Below, one piece after another: positions 25,175 to 34,808 of a DNA stretch of 64,000 nucleotides. Under the pieces are notes generated by a model. It did not search any database. It was not told the DNA's origin and was given only the letters and a program-made list of their open reading frames with translations. The stretch lies in contig NZ_JBHMFC010000010.1 in assembly GCF_042427585.1 (NCBI RefSeq), forward strand, positions 62,001 to 126,000. Reading direction: 5' to 3'. Made by a program: the position numbers and the translations under genes. Positions within the stretch are counted from its first letter, which is position 1. Each line of letters begins with the position of its first letter. Source of the stretch: Pseudalgibacter ostreae. GTDB lineage: Bacteria > Bacteroidota > Bacteroidia > Flavobacteriales > Flavobacteriaceae.

Positions 25175-28159
25175 ATGCAAAACAAAGGACTAGTTAAGTT
25201 ATTTGCGCTTCTGTTTGGTTTGGTAAGTATTTATCAATTATCATTTACATTTAAAGCTAACCAAATAGAAAATGAAGCTAAAGAAATAGCAATCAGTAAA
25301 TTTTCTGAATCTGAAGAAGATTATCGGGGCAAAAGAAGTGATGAAGAAACCCGCTACTTAGAAGCAAAAGGCACAGATACCGTTTATAATATCGGTATAG
25401 CCAAATTTACTTATAATGACGTTAAAGAAAAAGCCATGAATCTTGGCTTGGACTTAAAAGGAGGGATTAACGTTATTTTACAGATATCTGTAAAAGATAT
25501 TCTTAAAGGATTGGCAAACCATACAAACAATCCCGTTTTTAACAAGGCACTGGAAGATGCTTCAGAGCTTCAGAAACAAAGTCAGAACACTTATTTAGAA
25601 GACTTCTTTCTTGCTTTTGATAAAATTAAAGGAGACACTAGATTAGCGTCGCCAGATATTTTTTATACCAAAGAATTAGACGGTGAAATTGATGGCACCA
25701 TGTCTGATGATGCTGTAAAGTCTGTTATCTCTACTAAAATAGACGAGTCCATCGTTTCCGCTTTCGAAGTATTGCGCAAGCGTATTGATGGTTTAGGAGT
25801 TACCTCTCCAAATATTCAGCGTCTAGGGTCTTCAGGCCGTATTTTAATTGAATTGCCTGGAGTTAAAGATGTAAGAAAAGCTGAAAAGTATTTCACAACA
25901 ACTGCCCAATTACAATTTTGGGAAGCATATAAAGGCGAAGAGTTTTTTCCTTTTTTAGTTGAAGCAAATGAAACTTTAAAAGATATTGTAGATGTAAAAG
26001 CTACAGATGAAGCTGTTGAAAACCAAGATTCAGAAGATGATAAAATCGATAGTCTTTTAGGAAACGCAGCAACAGACTCAACAGCAACAAATGCTGTAAA
26101 TCCTATTTTTGATTTAATTCGAGGACAAGGCTATCAAGGCGGACCCGTAATAGCAAGATTTGATTTAAAAGATAAAGAGACTGTTCTTAATTACTTAAAA
26201 ATGCCTCAGGTACGGGCTTTATTGCCTGTTGAAAGGCGTTATGTGAAATTTGCTTTCGGCAAGCCTGAAAGAAATAGCGAAATAGTTGATTTATATGCTT
26301 TAATAGGAAATAGAGAAGATTTCCCTGAGCTAAGCGGTGCTGTAATTACAGATGCTAGACAATCTTTTGGTCCTACAAATAAGCCAACTGTGTCTATGCA
26401 GATGAACGCAAAAGGAGCCAAAATATGGGAAGAGATGACGGGTAAGGCCTATGCACAAGGAAGCCAAATTGCTATTGTTTTGGATAATGTTGTATATTCT
26501 GCACCAGGTGTCACTTCTGGACCGATATCGGGTGGGAATTCTGAAATTTCAGGAGACTTTTCATTAAACGAAGCTACAGATTTGGCAAACGTTTTAAGAG
26601 CAGGGAAATTACCGGCATCTGCCGATATTATTTCTAGTGAAGTTGTAGGGCCATCTCTGGGGCAAGAAGCTATTGATAGCGGTACAAACTCGTTTATGAT
26701 TGCTTTAGCACTGGTGTTAGTGTGGATGATGTTTTACTATGGCAAAGCAGGTGGATTCTCTGATATTGCCATGTCATTAAATATTTTATTGATTTTTGGT
26801 ATTCTATCCGGCTTAGGCGCGGTATTAACTTTGCCGGGAATTGCCGGTATTGTTTTAACTATTGGTATGTCTGTGGATGCCAACGTGCTTATTTTTGAAC
26901 GAATCCGAGAGGAAATAGCAAAAGGTAAAAGTCAAAAAGAATCTATTCAAGATGGGTTTAGTAACGCCTTGTCTTCTATTTTAGATGCTAACATTACCAC
27001 AGGGTTAACAGCCTTAATCTTATTTGTTTTTGGAACAGGGCCTATTAAAGGATTTGCAACAACCTTATTGATTGGTATTTTTACATCCTTATTTACAGCC
27101 ATTTTTATTACGAGATTATTAATTGATTGGTATATAAATAGAGGTGGTAAATTAGATTTCTCTACTGCACTTACTAAAAACCTTTTTAGAAACATCAATA
27201 TCGAGTTTCTTAAAAAACGTAAAGTAGCTTACAGCATTTCTGCCGTTTTTATTATAGTGAGTTTAGGGTCTTTGTTTACCAATAGTTTAGATCAGGGTAT
27301 CGATTTTGTTGGTGGTAGAACCTATCAAGTGCGCTTTGCACAAGACATGAACCCTTCAGAAATTACGGCTACTTTAAGTGATGTGTTTGGAAGTGCAGAT
27401 GCCAAGACTTTTGGTGACGCCAACCAACTAAAAATTACAACAAAATATAAAGTCGAAGAAACAGGTACAGAAGTCGATGACGAAATACGATTAAAACTGT
27501 ACAATGCACTTCAGCCCTACATGGAAGGTTTAACATACGAGCAGTTTATGGATCTTAATGATTCTGAAAAACAAGTCGGACTTCTAGAATCTTATAAAGT
27601 TAGTCCAACAATTGCAGACGATATTAAACAAGCGTCATTCTGGGCTGTTTTAGGCTCATTAATTGTCGTGTTCCTTTATCTATTGTTCCGATTTAAAAAA
27701 TGGCAATTTTCACTTGGTGCTGTTGCGGCAGTTTTCCATGACGTATTGATTGTATTGGGAATTTTCTCTTTAACCTATCCTTTTATGCCTTTTAGCATGG
27801 AAATAGACCAAGCGTTTATAGCGGCCATTCTAACGGTAATAGGATACTCCTTAAATGATACTGTGGTTGTGTTTGATAGGGTTCGGGAGTACCTTAACGA
27901 GCATACCAGCTGGAAATTTGATAAAGTGGTAGATGTTTCGCTTAGTAGTACTTTAAGTAGAACCTTAAATACCTCTTTAACCACATTAGTGGTATTGTTA
28001 TCCATTTTTATTTTTGGTGGAAACTCCATTAGAGGCTTCATGTTTGCATTAATTGTTGGGGTGGTAGTAGGAACTTATTCATCGCTATTTATTGCAACAC
28101 CGATTATGTACGACACTGTAAACAGATTGGAAGGTAAGAAAAAGAAAGAAGAGGAATAG
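25175..28159 (+). CDS. secDF: Fused protein-export protein SecDF
   Basis: 994 residues from the ATG at 25175 (MQNKGLVKLFALLFGLVSIYQL). The SecD half has the first membrane helix, LGLDLKGGINVILQ, the P1 periplasmic part (RKRIDGLGVTSPNIQRLGSSGRILIELPGV) and helices with GMSVDANVLIFERIREE. The SecF half begins near 680 with KRKVAYSISAVFI, GIDFVGGRTYQVRF and ends with TVIGYSLNDTVVVFDRVREYL. The D and F proteins, separate in E. coli, are one chain in Bacteroidota. It uses the proton gradient to pull secreted proteins from the Sec channel. It has its own promoter and a strong terminator. Confidence 0.97.
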   Translation: MQNKGLVKLFALLFGLVSIYQLSFTFKANQIENEAKEIAISKFSESEEDYRGKRSDEETRYLEAKGTDTVYNIGIAKFTYNDVKEKAMNLGLDLKGGINVILQISVKDILKGLANHTNNPVFNKALEDASELQKQSQNTYLEDFFLAFDKIKGDTRLASPDIFYTKELDGEIDGTMSDDAVKSVISTKIDESIVSAFEVLRKRIDGLGVTSPNIQRLGSSGRILIELPGVKDVRKAEKYFTTTAQLQFWEAYKGEEFFPFLVEANETLKDIVDVKATDEAVENQDSEDDKIDSLLGNAATDSTATNAVNPIFDLIRGQGYQGGPVIARFDLKDKETVLNYLKMPQVRALLPVERRYVKFAFGKPERNSEIVDLYALIGNREDFPELSGAVITDARQSFGPTNKPTVSMQMNAKGAKIWEEMTGKAYAQGSQIAIVLDNVVYSAPGVTSGPISGGNSEISGDFSLNEATDLANVLRAGKLPASADIISSEVVGPSLGQEAIDSGTNSFMIALALVLVWMMFYYGKAGGFSDIAMSLNILLIFGILSGLGAVLTLPGIAGIVLTIGMSVDANVLIFERIREEIAKGKSQKESIQDGFSNALSSILDANITTGLTALILFVFGTGPIKGFATTLLIGIFTSLFTAIFITRLLIDWYINRGGKLDFSTALTKNLFRNINIEFLKKRKVAYSISAVFIIVSLGSLFTNSLDQGIDFVGGRTYQVRFAQDMNPSEITATLSDVFGSADAKTFGDANQLKITTKYKVEETGTEVDDEIRLKLYNALQPYMEGLTYEQFMDLNDSEKQVGLLESYKVSPTIADDIKQASFWAVLGSLIVVFLYLLFRFKKWQFSLGAVAAVFHDVLIVLGIFSLTYPFMPFSMEIDQAFIAAILTVIGYSLNDTVVVFDRVREYLNEHTSWKFDKVVDVSLSSTLSRTLNTSLTTLVVLLSIFIFGGNSIRGFMFALIVGVVVGTYSSLFIATPIMYDTVNRLEGKKKKEEE

Positions 28160-28178
28160 TATTCTGGTTTCTTTATAA

Positions 28179-28216
28179 AAAAAAGCCCATCAACTTAATG
28201 TTTGATGGGCTTTTTT
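28179..28216 (+). terminator. Intrinsic terminator of secDF
   Basis: AAAAAAGCCCATCAA (28179-28193) pairs with TTGATGGGCTTTTTT (28202-28216), eight-base loop, T-run included. It starts 20 bases after the secDF stop. The A-run on the other arm could also serve leftward transcription. Confidence 0.9.
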
Positions 28217-28417
28217 GTTACCAAAGAAGTCTTTATACACTTGAAAACTGTTGTTTATTACTAGGGAATGGATGAGGTTATGCAAGTAAAGACAAGAAGT
28301 AAAAGTAAAGGATTGAAAATGCATTAAGCTGATGAGTAGGACTTACAAAAACAGCTTGTACATTTTTGTATCATTACTATTTTTGTAATAGAGGGTGGTT
28401 TGTATTATTTGTCGTTT

Positions 28418-29899
28418 TTAATGCTTTAAAGCGGGGTTTTCTGGAGATAAACAAGCGTCCACTTTTATAAAATCTTCTTGGCTATCTGCAAGAACCATTA
28501 AAACATCTCTTGCTTCTATTCGAGTAGAGCCCCCTGGCCTAATAAACTCACCATTTCGCTTAATCATCACGATAAAAGCTGCTTCCGGAAAATTTAAATC
28601 CACTATTCTTTTACTTTTAGGGAAAAATTTCGGGGAAATTTCAAACTCCTGTAAAGAAGATTTAGGTAGTTCTAAGATAAGTTTATCTGTTTCTGTTATT
28701 GTTTTTTCTTTTTCAGGCATTGCCACATTCATCCATTTGGCAAATATAGATAATGTGGTACCCTGGATTAAAATAGATGTAACAGAAATAAAGAATACAA
28801 TATTAAAAATCATATCGGCTTTTTCAATTCCCGCCAAAAGTGGATAGGTGGCAAACACAATAGGAACCGCCCCTCGTAAGCCCACCCAAGAGATGTAAAA
28901 ACGCCTTCTTAATTTCATTTTAAAAAACATTAAGCTAATAAAAACACTTAACGGTCTTGCTACAAGTATTAAAAATATCGAGATTAGTAGACCAATACCA
29001 ATATAAGGAACAATCTCTGATGGAAAAACCAGTAAGCCTAGAGTAAGGAAGAGTACAATTTGCATCAACCAGGCCAAACCATCATACATTTTTAAAATGG
29101 TTTTTTTATGTATCAATTCTTGATTGCCTAAAAAAACGGCACAGATGTAGATAGCAAGAAAGCCATTGCCTCCTATAAAGTCTGTTGCCGAAAAAGTAAT
29201 AAACATAAGCGCTATAACCAATACAGGATACAGTCCTTCAAAATCAAGTTTAATTCTATTGATAATTAACTTACTTAATTTTCCAAATCCAAATCCTGCT
29301 GCAGCACCTACAATCATTTGTGTAAGAAATAAAGGGATAATAGAGGCAACACTCTGGTCTTGATGTATTACTAAAGTTAAAAAAGCGATGGTAAGCACGT
29401 AGGCCATGGGGTCGTTACTACCACTTTCAAGTTCTAACGTGGGCCTTAAGTTGGTTTTTAAAGCCAAGCTTTTAGATCTTAAGATTGAAAAAACAGCTGC
29501 TGCATCTGTAGATGACACAATGGAGCCTAATAACATGCTTTCGTAAATTGTGAAGTCGGTAACACACCAAACAAATGTGCCAAGTGAAACAGCAGTGAGT
29601 AAAACGCCTAGGGTTGAAAGAACAATACCTTCTTTTAAAATGGGTTTTACAGCTTTCCAATCGGTATCGAGCCCACCGGAAAACAGAATAAAGTTTAGTG
29701 AAATTATACCGATAAATTGTGCTAGTTTTGGGTCGTCAAAGCGGATACCCCCAATACCGTCGGACCCTGCCAACATACCTATGGCCAAAAAGAGTATTAA
29801 GGTTGGAACTCCAAATTTATAAGAAGTCTTCCCAACCACAATACTTATAAAAAGTAATATAGAGCCTACTAGTAGTATGTTTTCAATCGTTAAATTCAT
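28418..29899 (-). CDS. Potassium/proton antiporter, CPA1 family (NhaP2/CvrA-like)
   Basis: 493 residues. About twelve hydrophobic helices occupy residues 1-390, starting with NILLVGSILLFISIVVGKTSYKFGVPTLILFLAIGMLAGSDG and including the conserved SSTDAAAVFSILR and ELESGSNDPMAYVLTIAF, the acidic ion-path motifs of this family. The C-terminal ~90 residues (FFPKSKRIVDLNFPEAAFIVMIKRNGEFIRPGGSTRIEARDVLMVLAD) are a TrkA-C/RCK-C regulatory domain, which separates it from plain Na+/H+ antiporters. It exports K+ (or Na+) in exchange for H+ at the inner membrane. The gene stands alone, facing secDF. Confidence 0.9.
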   Translation of the reverse strand: MNLTIENILLVGSILLFISIVVGKTSYKFGVPTLILFLAIGMLAGSDGIGGIRFDDPKLAQFIGIISLNFILFSGGLDTDWKAVKPILKEGIVLSTLGVLLTAVSLGTFVWCVTDFTIYESMLLGSIVSSTDAAAVFSILRSKSLALKTNLRPTLELESGSNDPMAYVLTIAFLTLVIHQDQSVASIIPLFLTQMIVGAAAGFGFGKLSKLIINRIKLDFEGLYPVLVIALMFITFSATDFIGGNGFLAIYICAVFLGNQELIHKKTILKMYDGLAWLMQIVLFLTLGLLVFPSEIVPYIGIGLLISIFLILVARPLSVFISLMFFKMKLRRRFYISWVGLRGAVPIVFATYPLLAGIEKADMIFNIVFFISVTSILIQGTTLSIFAKWMNVAMPEKEKTITETDKLILELPKSSLQEFEISPKFFPKSKRIVDLNFPEAAFIVMIKRNGEFIRPGGSTRIEARDVLMVLADSQEDFIKVDACLSPENPALKH

Positions 29900-30271
29900 A
29901 TGTTATATTTTATAAGAACATGGTCTTATTAGCCAAACTAGAAATTTTTTTTGCCAACTTTTAAAGTAAGCAATATAGCTATCCATACTATTACGGTTAG
30001 CGTGAATGTAGGAGTTTAAGCAACAGTTAAATAGTACTTTATTTTTGCACACAAATATAACAGAAAAGAACTAAACTCTTGTTTGCTTTTTGAAGTTGCT
30101 TTTGCTTATTGGAACTTTTAACGGCATAAACTATAAAAAGAGCTCTTTTTTTCAAGGTAGAACAACAAGTTTCTGTTTTATTTTAGCATAAATGCCTTAA
30201 TTAAATGGTTTGAAGAAATCCTGTACTTTTTATTAAAGTGCTTGCCCTTTTTTAAATAGAACTAACGCACC
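29900..30271. other. Intergenic region upstream of the antiporter gene
   Basis: About 370 bases, no gene seen. On the minus strand TATATTTG (30059-30052) fits a -7 box for the antiporter 150 bases away, and TATTTTTG (30040-30047) does so on the plus strand, but neither has a TTG at the proper distance. No hairpin or repeat stood out. Confidence 0.4.
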
Positions 30272-31006
30272 CTATAGTATAGCGTTGCTTAGCAATAAAA
30301 TACCCACACAAATTAAACCCATATAAATATATTTTAAAAAATGGCCTTCTTTTAATTGATGATTTAAATACCGTCCCAGAAAAATAGCAGGAATAATAAC
30401 CGGAATAGAAATAAAAAAATAATAAGTAACGGTGGTATTCCAAAGCCCTTTATAGGCATAACCACACATGGCTACAATACTTGCGGGAAGAAAATAGGCC
30501 TGTAGAGTGGCTCTGAAACGTTTTGCGGTCCAATGGCGAAGGTTGCCATAAACAACCAATGGTGGGCCATTTAAGCCATAAGCGCCGCCCAAAATACCAG
30601 AAAGGAAGCCGCAGACAAACAGCCATATTTTGTGATCTTTTTCTAATTTTAATACTTTTTTTGAAAATAAAGAGTAGGATGCGTAAAGAATAATCAAGAA
30701 GGCCAAACCTATTTTAATTAAGGTTTCATTCCCATAAAAAAGTAACACTAACCCTAGGGGTATACCTAAAATTCCAAAAAGGATGAGCCATTTAGCGCTT
30801 TCAAAGTGAATTTGTTTTCGGTCTTGGGCTACTACTATAGCTGCAATAAAAACAGAGATAAGTACAGAAAGGGGTACGGCAGTTTCCACGGGAATTACAA
30901 AAAGTAGTAAAGGTACTGCAATTAACGATTCGCCAAAACCAAAAGTGGAACGCACTAAGGTAGCTGTAAAAATAACTGACAAAATGTAAACGGTAATTAA
31001 TTCCAT
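30272..31006 (-). CDS. TauE/SafE-family inner-membrane permease
   Basis: 244 residues, almost entirely hydrophobic with about seven to eight helices. The N-terminus (VYILSVIFTATLVRSTFGFGESLIAVPLLLF) and the second-half repeat (FVCGFLSGILGGAYGLNGPPLVVYG) show the duplicated G-rich motifs of the TauE/SafE (sulfite exporter) family. Such proteins move sulfite, sulfoacetate or other small organosulfur anions, but many members have unknown cargo. It lies 50 bases after the acetyltransferase gene on the same strand, so the two may be co-transcribed. Cargo is not deducible. Confidence 0.85.
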   Translation of the reverse strand: MELITVYILSVIFTATLVRSTFGFGESLIAVPLLLFVIPVETAVPLSVLISVFIAAIVVAQDRKQIHFESAKWLILFGILGIPLGLVLLFYGNETLIKIGLAFLIILYASYSLFSKKVLKLEKDHKIWLFVCGFLSGILGGAYGLNGPPLVVYGNLRHWTAKRFRATLQAYFLPASIVAMCGYAYKGLWNTTVTYYFFISIPVIIPAIFLGRYLNHQLKEGHFLKYIYMGLICVGILLLSNAIL

Positions 31007-31056
31007 GATTCTTCACGTTGTCAAGTGCAAAATACGCTTTTAAAATCTAATTAAGA

Positions 31057-31635
31057 TTAAGGTTTTAGCTGAAGGTGCCTCATGTTTTTGCCTGCTAATG
31101 CTTGATTCTTAATCCATTTAAAGCCTAAAGCTAGGTACAAGGTTTCTGCTTTTTGGTTGTTTTCTTCAACTAATAAACCTAAAACGCGATTCTGGGTTCG
31201 GTGTTCGTGAATGAGATGTTTTAATAGTTGTGTTCCAATTCCTTTTCCTTGAAAACGTGGAAGAATGCCAAACGAATCGATATAATACTCACCGTCTGTT
31301 GTTTCTGGTTCAGGATTAAAGTCCGTTCCAATTTGGTGCTGTATAAAATTGGCAATGGGCCGTTTTAGGGCATTTAAATGAGCTCCATTATAACTATTTA
31401 TAGCGCCAGCAATCATGCCATCTATTTCTGCGACATAACAATTTTGAAATGAGTATTGATTGTTTTCTTCATTCACAAAATGCAGTAACATGTGTTTTGC
31501 TTTTACAGAATCATTAACCCCTATAAATTTACATAAAAACGTTTCAAGAGCAAGAAAAAGACAGTCGGTAATGCCTTTTGAGTCGCTTTTAGTTGCTTTT
31601 CTTATAAAGCTATTTTCTTGACATTTTAAGGACAT
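31057..31635 (-). CDS. GNAT-family N-acetyltransferase
   Basis: 192 residues. The acetyl-CoA-binding motif A is clear: YYIDSFGILPRFQGKGIGTQLLKHLIHEH (R-x-x-G-x-G pattern), followed by LGLLVEENNQKAETLYLALGFKWI, the typical motif B with a kinked GF. The N-terminus IRKATKSDSKGITDCLF starts the fold. It transfers an acetyl group from acetyl-CoA to an unidentified amine in the cytosol. The DUF192 gene lies 64 bases away on the same strand. Substrate cannot be named. Confidence 0.85.
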   Translation of the reverse strand: MSLKCQENSFIRKATKSDSKGITDCLFLALETFLCKFIGVNDSVKAKHMLLHFVNEENNQYSFQNCYVAEIDGMIAGAINSYNGAHLNALKRPIANFIQHQIGTDFNPEPETTDGEYYIDSFGILPRFQGKGIGTQLLKHLIHEHRTQNRVLGLLVEENNQKAETLYLALGFKWIKNQALAGKNMRHLQLKP

Positions 31636-31699
31636 GCTTAGGTAGGTTTAAGAGTACGGTTTTTATTTGGCTCCTTCATCACCATGACATTCAAGAAGT

Positions 31700-32194
31700 T
31701 TATTCAGTAAATTCAATCCGATCCCCTACCGCAATAGCCCAAGCATCTACCAAACCCGCATTTATTTCCAATACATATTTTGCAGGGGCATTAGAAGGCA
31801 ACGATCGTTCGTCAAAAGGTGTGGCGTTTTTTTGAAAACTGACAATCTTTTTATCGGCATTAATGTATATGATATCTAACGGGATACGTGTGTTTTTCAT
31901 AAAAAAATACCGTTCAATCTCATTGTCAAAAAGAAATAACATGCCTTGATGGGTGTCCATAGCATCGCGATACATCAAACCTGTTTGGATTTCATAATCG
32001 GTTTTAGCCAATTCAATATCTAACGCCACTATAACAGAATCTGTTACAGTTTTATAAATTTGGAGTTCGCCTTCTTTTTTAAAAATGACCTCAGTTTGCG
32101 TGATATTTTTTTTATCCTCTTTACAAGAAATATGGGCTAATGATAAAAAACCTAAACTGAGTAGCACTGCAAAAGAAATAGATTTTAAACGCAT
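31700..32194 (-). CDS. DUF192 domain lipoprotein
   Basis: 164 residues from the ATG at 32194, chosen because it begins a lipoprotein signal (MRLKSISFAVLLSLGFLSLAHISC) and lies just after the lgt stop at 32196; an in-frame start further upstream would overlap lgt. The DUF192 body shows ELAKTDYEIQTGLMYRDAMDTHQGMLFLFDNEIERYFFMKNTRIPLDIIYIN and APAKYVLEINAGLVDAWAI, the canonical family pattern. The function of DUF192 is unknown. It follows lgt by one base and is surely co-transcribed, fitting that Lgt lipidates it. Confidence 0.88.
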   Translation of the reverse strand: MRLKSISFAVLLSLGFLSLAHISCKEDKKNITQTEVIFKKEGELQIYKTVTDSVIVALDIELAKTDYEIQTGLMYRDAMDTHQGMLFLFDNEIERYFFMKNTRIPLDIIYINADKKIVSFQKNATPFDERSLPSNAPAKYVLEINAGLVDAWAIAVGDRIEFTE

Positions 32195-32195
32195 A

Positions 32196-33125
32196 TTATT
32201 TAACTGTATTTTTTGATTTATAAACAAACATAAAGTAAAGGCCCACTAACACAAAAGGAATGCTTAGCCATTGTCCTGTGTTCAATCCAAACCAATTGAT
32301 ATATTCATCACCTTGTGGTTCTTTAACAAATTCTACAAAGAAACGAACCGTCCATAAAAGCATTAGAAATAAACCAAATAGAAAGCCTGGTTGGTCTTTT
32401 TTAGTGGTTTTGGAATAGAAAAATAATAAAATTAAGAACACAAAAATATAACACATAGATTCGTATAATTGTGCGGGATGTCTATAGGGAACAGCTTCCA
32501 ATAAATTTTGAAATTGCGGATTTTCTGTAACGGCATTATAAGCTTTTTGAACATCGCTTATACCTGTACGCTGTATAATTTCATTTTTATAGTATTGGTC
32601 TTGTATAAACCGAACACCAAAATCAGAATCGGTAATCTTTCCAATAATTTCAGAATTGATAAAGTTTCCAATTCTAATAAAAATAGCACCCGATGCAACA
32701 GGAATTACAATGCGGTCCAAGATCCATAAAATGGGTTTGTAATTATATTTTTTTCTGTATAAATACATCCCGATAATAATCCCTATAGCGGCACCGTGAC
32801 TTGCCAGCCCTTGGAATCCTGTAAATTCAAATCCGCCTTTAAATTTAAAAGGTAGAAAGATGCTGAAAAAATCTTGAGATATTAGCTCCGACTGGTAAAA
32901 GAGCACATGCCCTAAGCGTGCGCCCAACATGGTTGCTAAAACGGTATAAATAAATAGAGGGTCAAGATAGTCTAACGACACTTTTTCTTTGGTAAAAATG
33001 CGTTTCATAATATACCATCCTAACGAGAAAGCTACTACCCACATTAAACTGTAGAAGTGAAGTTTGAAATTTCCAAAAATATCGATACCTGTTATGGGGT
33101 TCCAATCAAATTTTAATAAATACAT
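32196..33125 (-). CDS. lgt: Prolipoprotein diacylglyceryl transferase
   Basis: 309 residues with seven expected membrane helices. The Lgt signature is visible as RIGNFINSEIIGKITDSDFGVRF, with HPAQLYESMCYIFVF downstream and GLASHGAAIGIIIGMYLY upstream (conserved His-Gly). Lgt moves diacylglycerol from phosphatidylglycerol to the lipobox cysteine of prolipoproteins at the inner membrane. This matters here, since many proteins of the window are lipoproteins. It follows the PPIase gene by five bases in a minus-strand run that also includes gldI. Confidence 0.95.
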   Translation of the reverse strand: MYLLKFDWNPITGIDIFGNFKLHFYSLMWVVAFSLGWYIMKRIFTKEKVSLDYLDPLFIYTVLATMLGARLGHVLFYQSELISQDFFSIFLPFKFKGGFEFTGFQGLASHGAAIGIIIGMYLYRKKYNYKPILWILDRIVIPVASGAIFIRIGNFINSEIIGKITDSDFGVRFIQDQYYKNEIIQRTGISDVQKAYNAVTENPQFQNLLEAVPYRHPAQLYESMCYIFVFLILLFFYSKTTKKDQPGFLFGLFLMLLWTVRFFVEFVKEPQGDEYINWFGLNTGQWLSIPFVLVGLYFMFVYKSKNTVK

Positions 33126-33130
33126 AAGGG

Positions 33131-34258
33131 TTATTTTACAAGTTCTAAAATGTCTACTTCAAAGATTAAATTGGTTTTTGGCGGAATGGCACGATTGCCA
33201 GATTCGCCATAGGCTAAGTGATAAGGGATAAATAAGGTAGCTTTGTCGCCAACGCTTAACTGTTGTAATCCTTCTTTAAAACCCATAATCATTCGCGCAT
33301 CAGGGCCAATAGAGGCTGGAATGGGTTGATACTGATTGGCAGCTTTTCTGTCTTCGTTTACAACGCCCTGTGCTTCGGCGGTTTCTAGTTTACTGGTTTC
33401 TATTAAGGTGCCATCTTCAAAATAAAGTGCATAATGTGTTAGTAATTTTGCCATTTTAGAAAGCTTTTTCCCTGTCCCTTTCTCTGTAATGGTGTATTGT
33501 AGCCCCGAAGGCAAACTAACAGCATCTTCTCTTTGGGCCTTAAATTTTGCTAAATTACGATCTTGTATGGCTTTGGCTTTGGCTTTTTTTTCTTTTTCCA
33601 ACCGCTCTACTTGGGCAAAATGATCGCTAAAAATATCTGGTGCATCAAAAGCTTTTGCAGCTTTTCCTTTTCTGATGATATTGAGTTCTTTTATAATAAC
33701 ATCCTCTATTGGTCTGTCGTTGGAAGCCGTTTTTACATTAGAAATACTATCTTGAATCTCTAGCCCCAGCACAAGTTCACCAAATATATTATAGCTATTA
33801 TCTAAAAAAGGTTTAGGGATTTCTGTGATAAAAAACTGACTCCCATTGGTGTTAGGACCAGAGTTGGCCATCGATAGAATACCAGGTCTATCATGTTTTA
33901 AATCTGGATGAAACTCATCATTAAATTTATATCCAGGACCACCGCTACCATTGCCCAAAGGATCGCCCCCCTGAATCATGAAGAGATCTATAACGCGATG
34001 GAAAATAAGGCCATTATAAAACTTTTTATCTTTATAGATGCTATCTACTAAAACGTTGGTGCCTTCTGCAAGCGATATGAAATTAGCAACCGTTACCGGA
34101 GTTTCATTAAACGTTAACTTAGCCACCATGGTGCCTTTGGTAGTAACAAATTCAGCATAAATGCCATCTTCTAAATCAGGGTATTGTGCTTTACAAGACA
34201 TGAAGCATATTAATATGCTTATAAAAAGCAATCCGATTTGTGATTTTAAAAAGCCCAT
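33131..34258 (-). CDS. Lipoprotein peptidyl-prolyl isomerase, cyclophilin-FKBP fusion
   Basis: 375 residues with a lipobox (LICFMSC then KAQYPD). Residues about 30-195 are a cyclophilin domain (FYNGLIFHRVIDLFMIQGGDP, GILSMANSGPNTNGSQFFIT, NIFGELVLG). A charged linker rich in Lys/Ala (about 205-245) leads to an FKBP-type domain at about 250-375 (LPSGLQYTITEKGTG, MGFKEGLQQLSVGDKATLFIPYHLAYGESG, LIFEVDILELVK). Two unrelated isomerase folds in one lipoprotein point to periplasmic folding of outer-membrane or secreted proteins. It lies one base from gldI, another FKBP-type lipoprotein, in one operon. Confidence 0.92.
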   Translation of the reverse strand: MGFLKSQIGLLFISILICFMSCKAQYPDLEDGIYAEFVTTKGTMVAKLTFNETPVTVANFISLAEGTNVLVDSIYKDKKFYNGLIFHRVIDLFMIQGGDPLGNGSGGPGYKFNDEFHPDLKHDRPGILSMANSGPNTNGSQFFITEIPKPFLDNSYNIFGELVLGLEIQDSISNVKTASNDRPIEDVIIKELNIIRKGKAAKAFDAPDIFSDHFAQVERLEKEKKAKAKAIQDRNLAKFKAQREDAVSLPSGLQYTITEKGTGKKLSKMAKLLTHYALYFEDGTLIETSKLETAEAQGVVNEDRKAANQYQPIPASIGPDARMIMGFKEGLQQLSVGDKATLFIPYHLAYGESGNRAIPPKTNLIFEVDILELVK

Positions 34259-34259
34259 A

Positions 34260-34808
34260 TCAGTTAGATTTGTTTTCGGTTATAGAATGAACCGTGACTT
34301 CGCACATAAGTGGAATGTTGGTACCTATTTTGTTTTCATCGCCATAATATCCAAAAGCTTTTTGCGAAGGAAATAGAAAAGTAGCTGTTTCCCCAGATTT
34401 CATAAGCTTTAAGCCTTCACGCATTCCAGAAAACAAAGCTTCTTGATCCATGGCATAATTACGAACTTTCACCTCTTCTTTAGAGTAAATAAGATGTCCG
34501 TCAAGTGTTTTTACATCATAAATAAAATTTACAATATCACCAAAATCGGGAGTTTGTAAAGAGTCTATTTCTGTTTTTGTATTGTAGTAATACCAAAAAC
34601 CAGTTTCCGAAGCGATAAATTCATGATCGGCTTGTTTTGAAATAATCCTTTCAATTTCCGCCTCTTCTTCTGCGTTTAATCTCTGGTTTCGTGCAACTGA
34701 GGCATCGATAAATGATCCTGTGGTAACAGATATAGGTCTGCGGGCCTCTGGTGTTTTACAGCCCATAGCCAAAAGTGTGGCTATAAGTAGGAAGGCTTTT
34801 TTATTCAT
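34260..34808 (-). CDS. gldI: Gliding-motility-associated FKBP-type isomerase GldI
   Basis: 182 residues, lipobox ATLLAMGC followed by KTPEARR. C-terminal two thirds form an FKBP fold (GFWYYYNTK, GDIVNFIYDVKTLDGHLIYS, LFSGMREGLKLMKSGETATFLFPSQKAFGYYGDENKIG, VHSITE). GldI is required for gliding in Flavobacterium and probably folds periplasmic Gld/T9SS proteins. Its start overlaps the stop of the DHH phosphoesterase gene by eight bases, and the PPIase fusion follows after one base. This order, with ndk divergent upstream, matches what I recall from Flavobacterium. Confidence 0.9.
   Translation of the reverse strand: MNKKAFLLIATLLAMGCKTPEARRPISVTTGSFIDASVARNQRLNAEEEAEIERIISKQADHEFIASETGFWYYYNTKTEIDSLQTPDFGDIVNFIYDVKTLDGHLIYSKEEVKVRNYAMDQEALFSGMREGLKLMKSGETATFLFPSQKAFGYYGDENKIGTNIPLMCEVTVHSITENKSN

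Noticed and set aside
30040..30059. Overlapping divergent promoters TATTTTTG and TATATTTG
   Set aside because: Neither has a TTG at 19-21 bases and no plus-strand gene follows; probably chance in AT-rich DNA.
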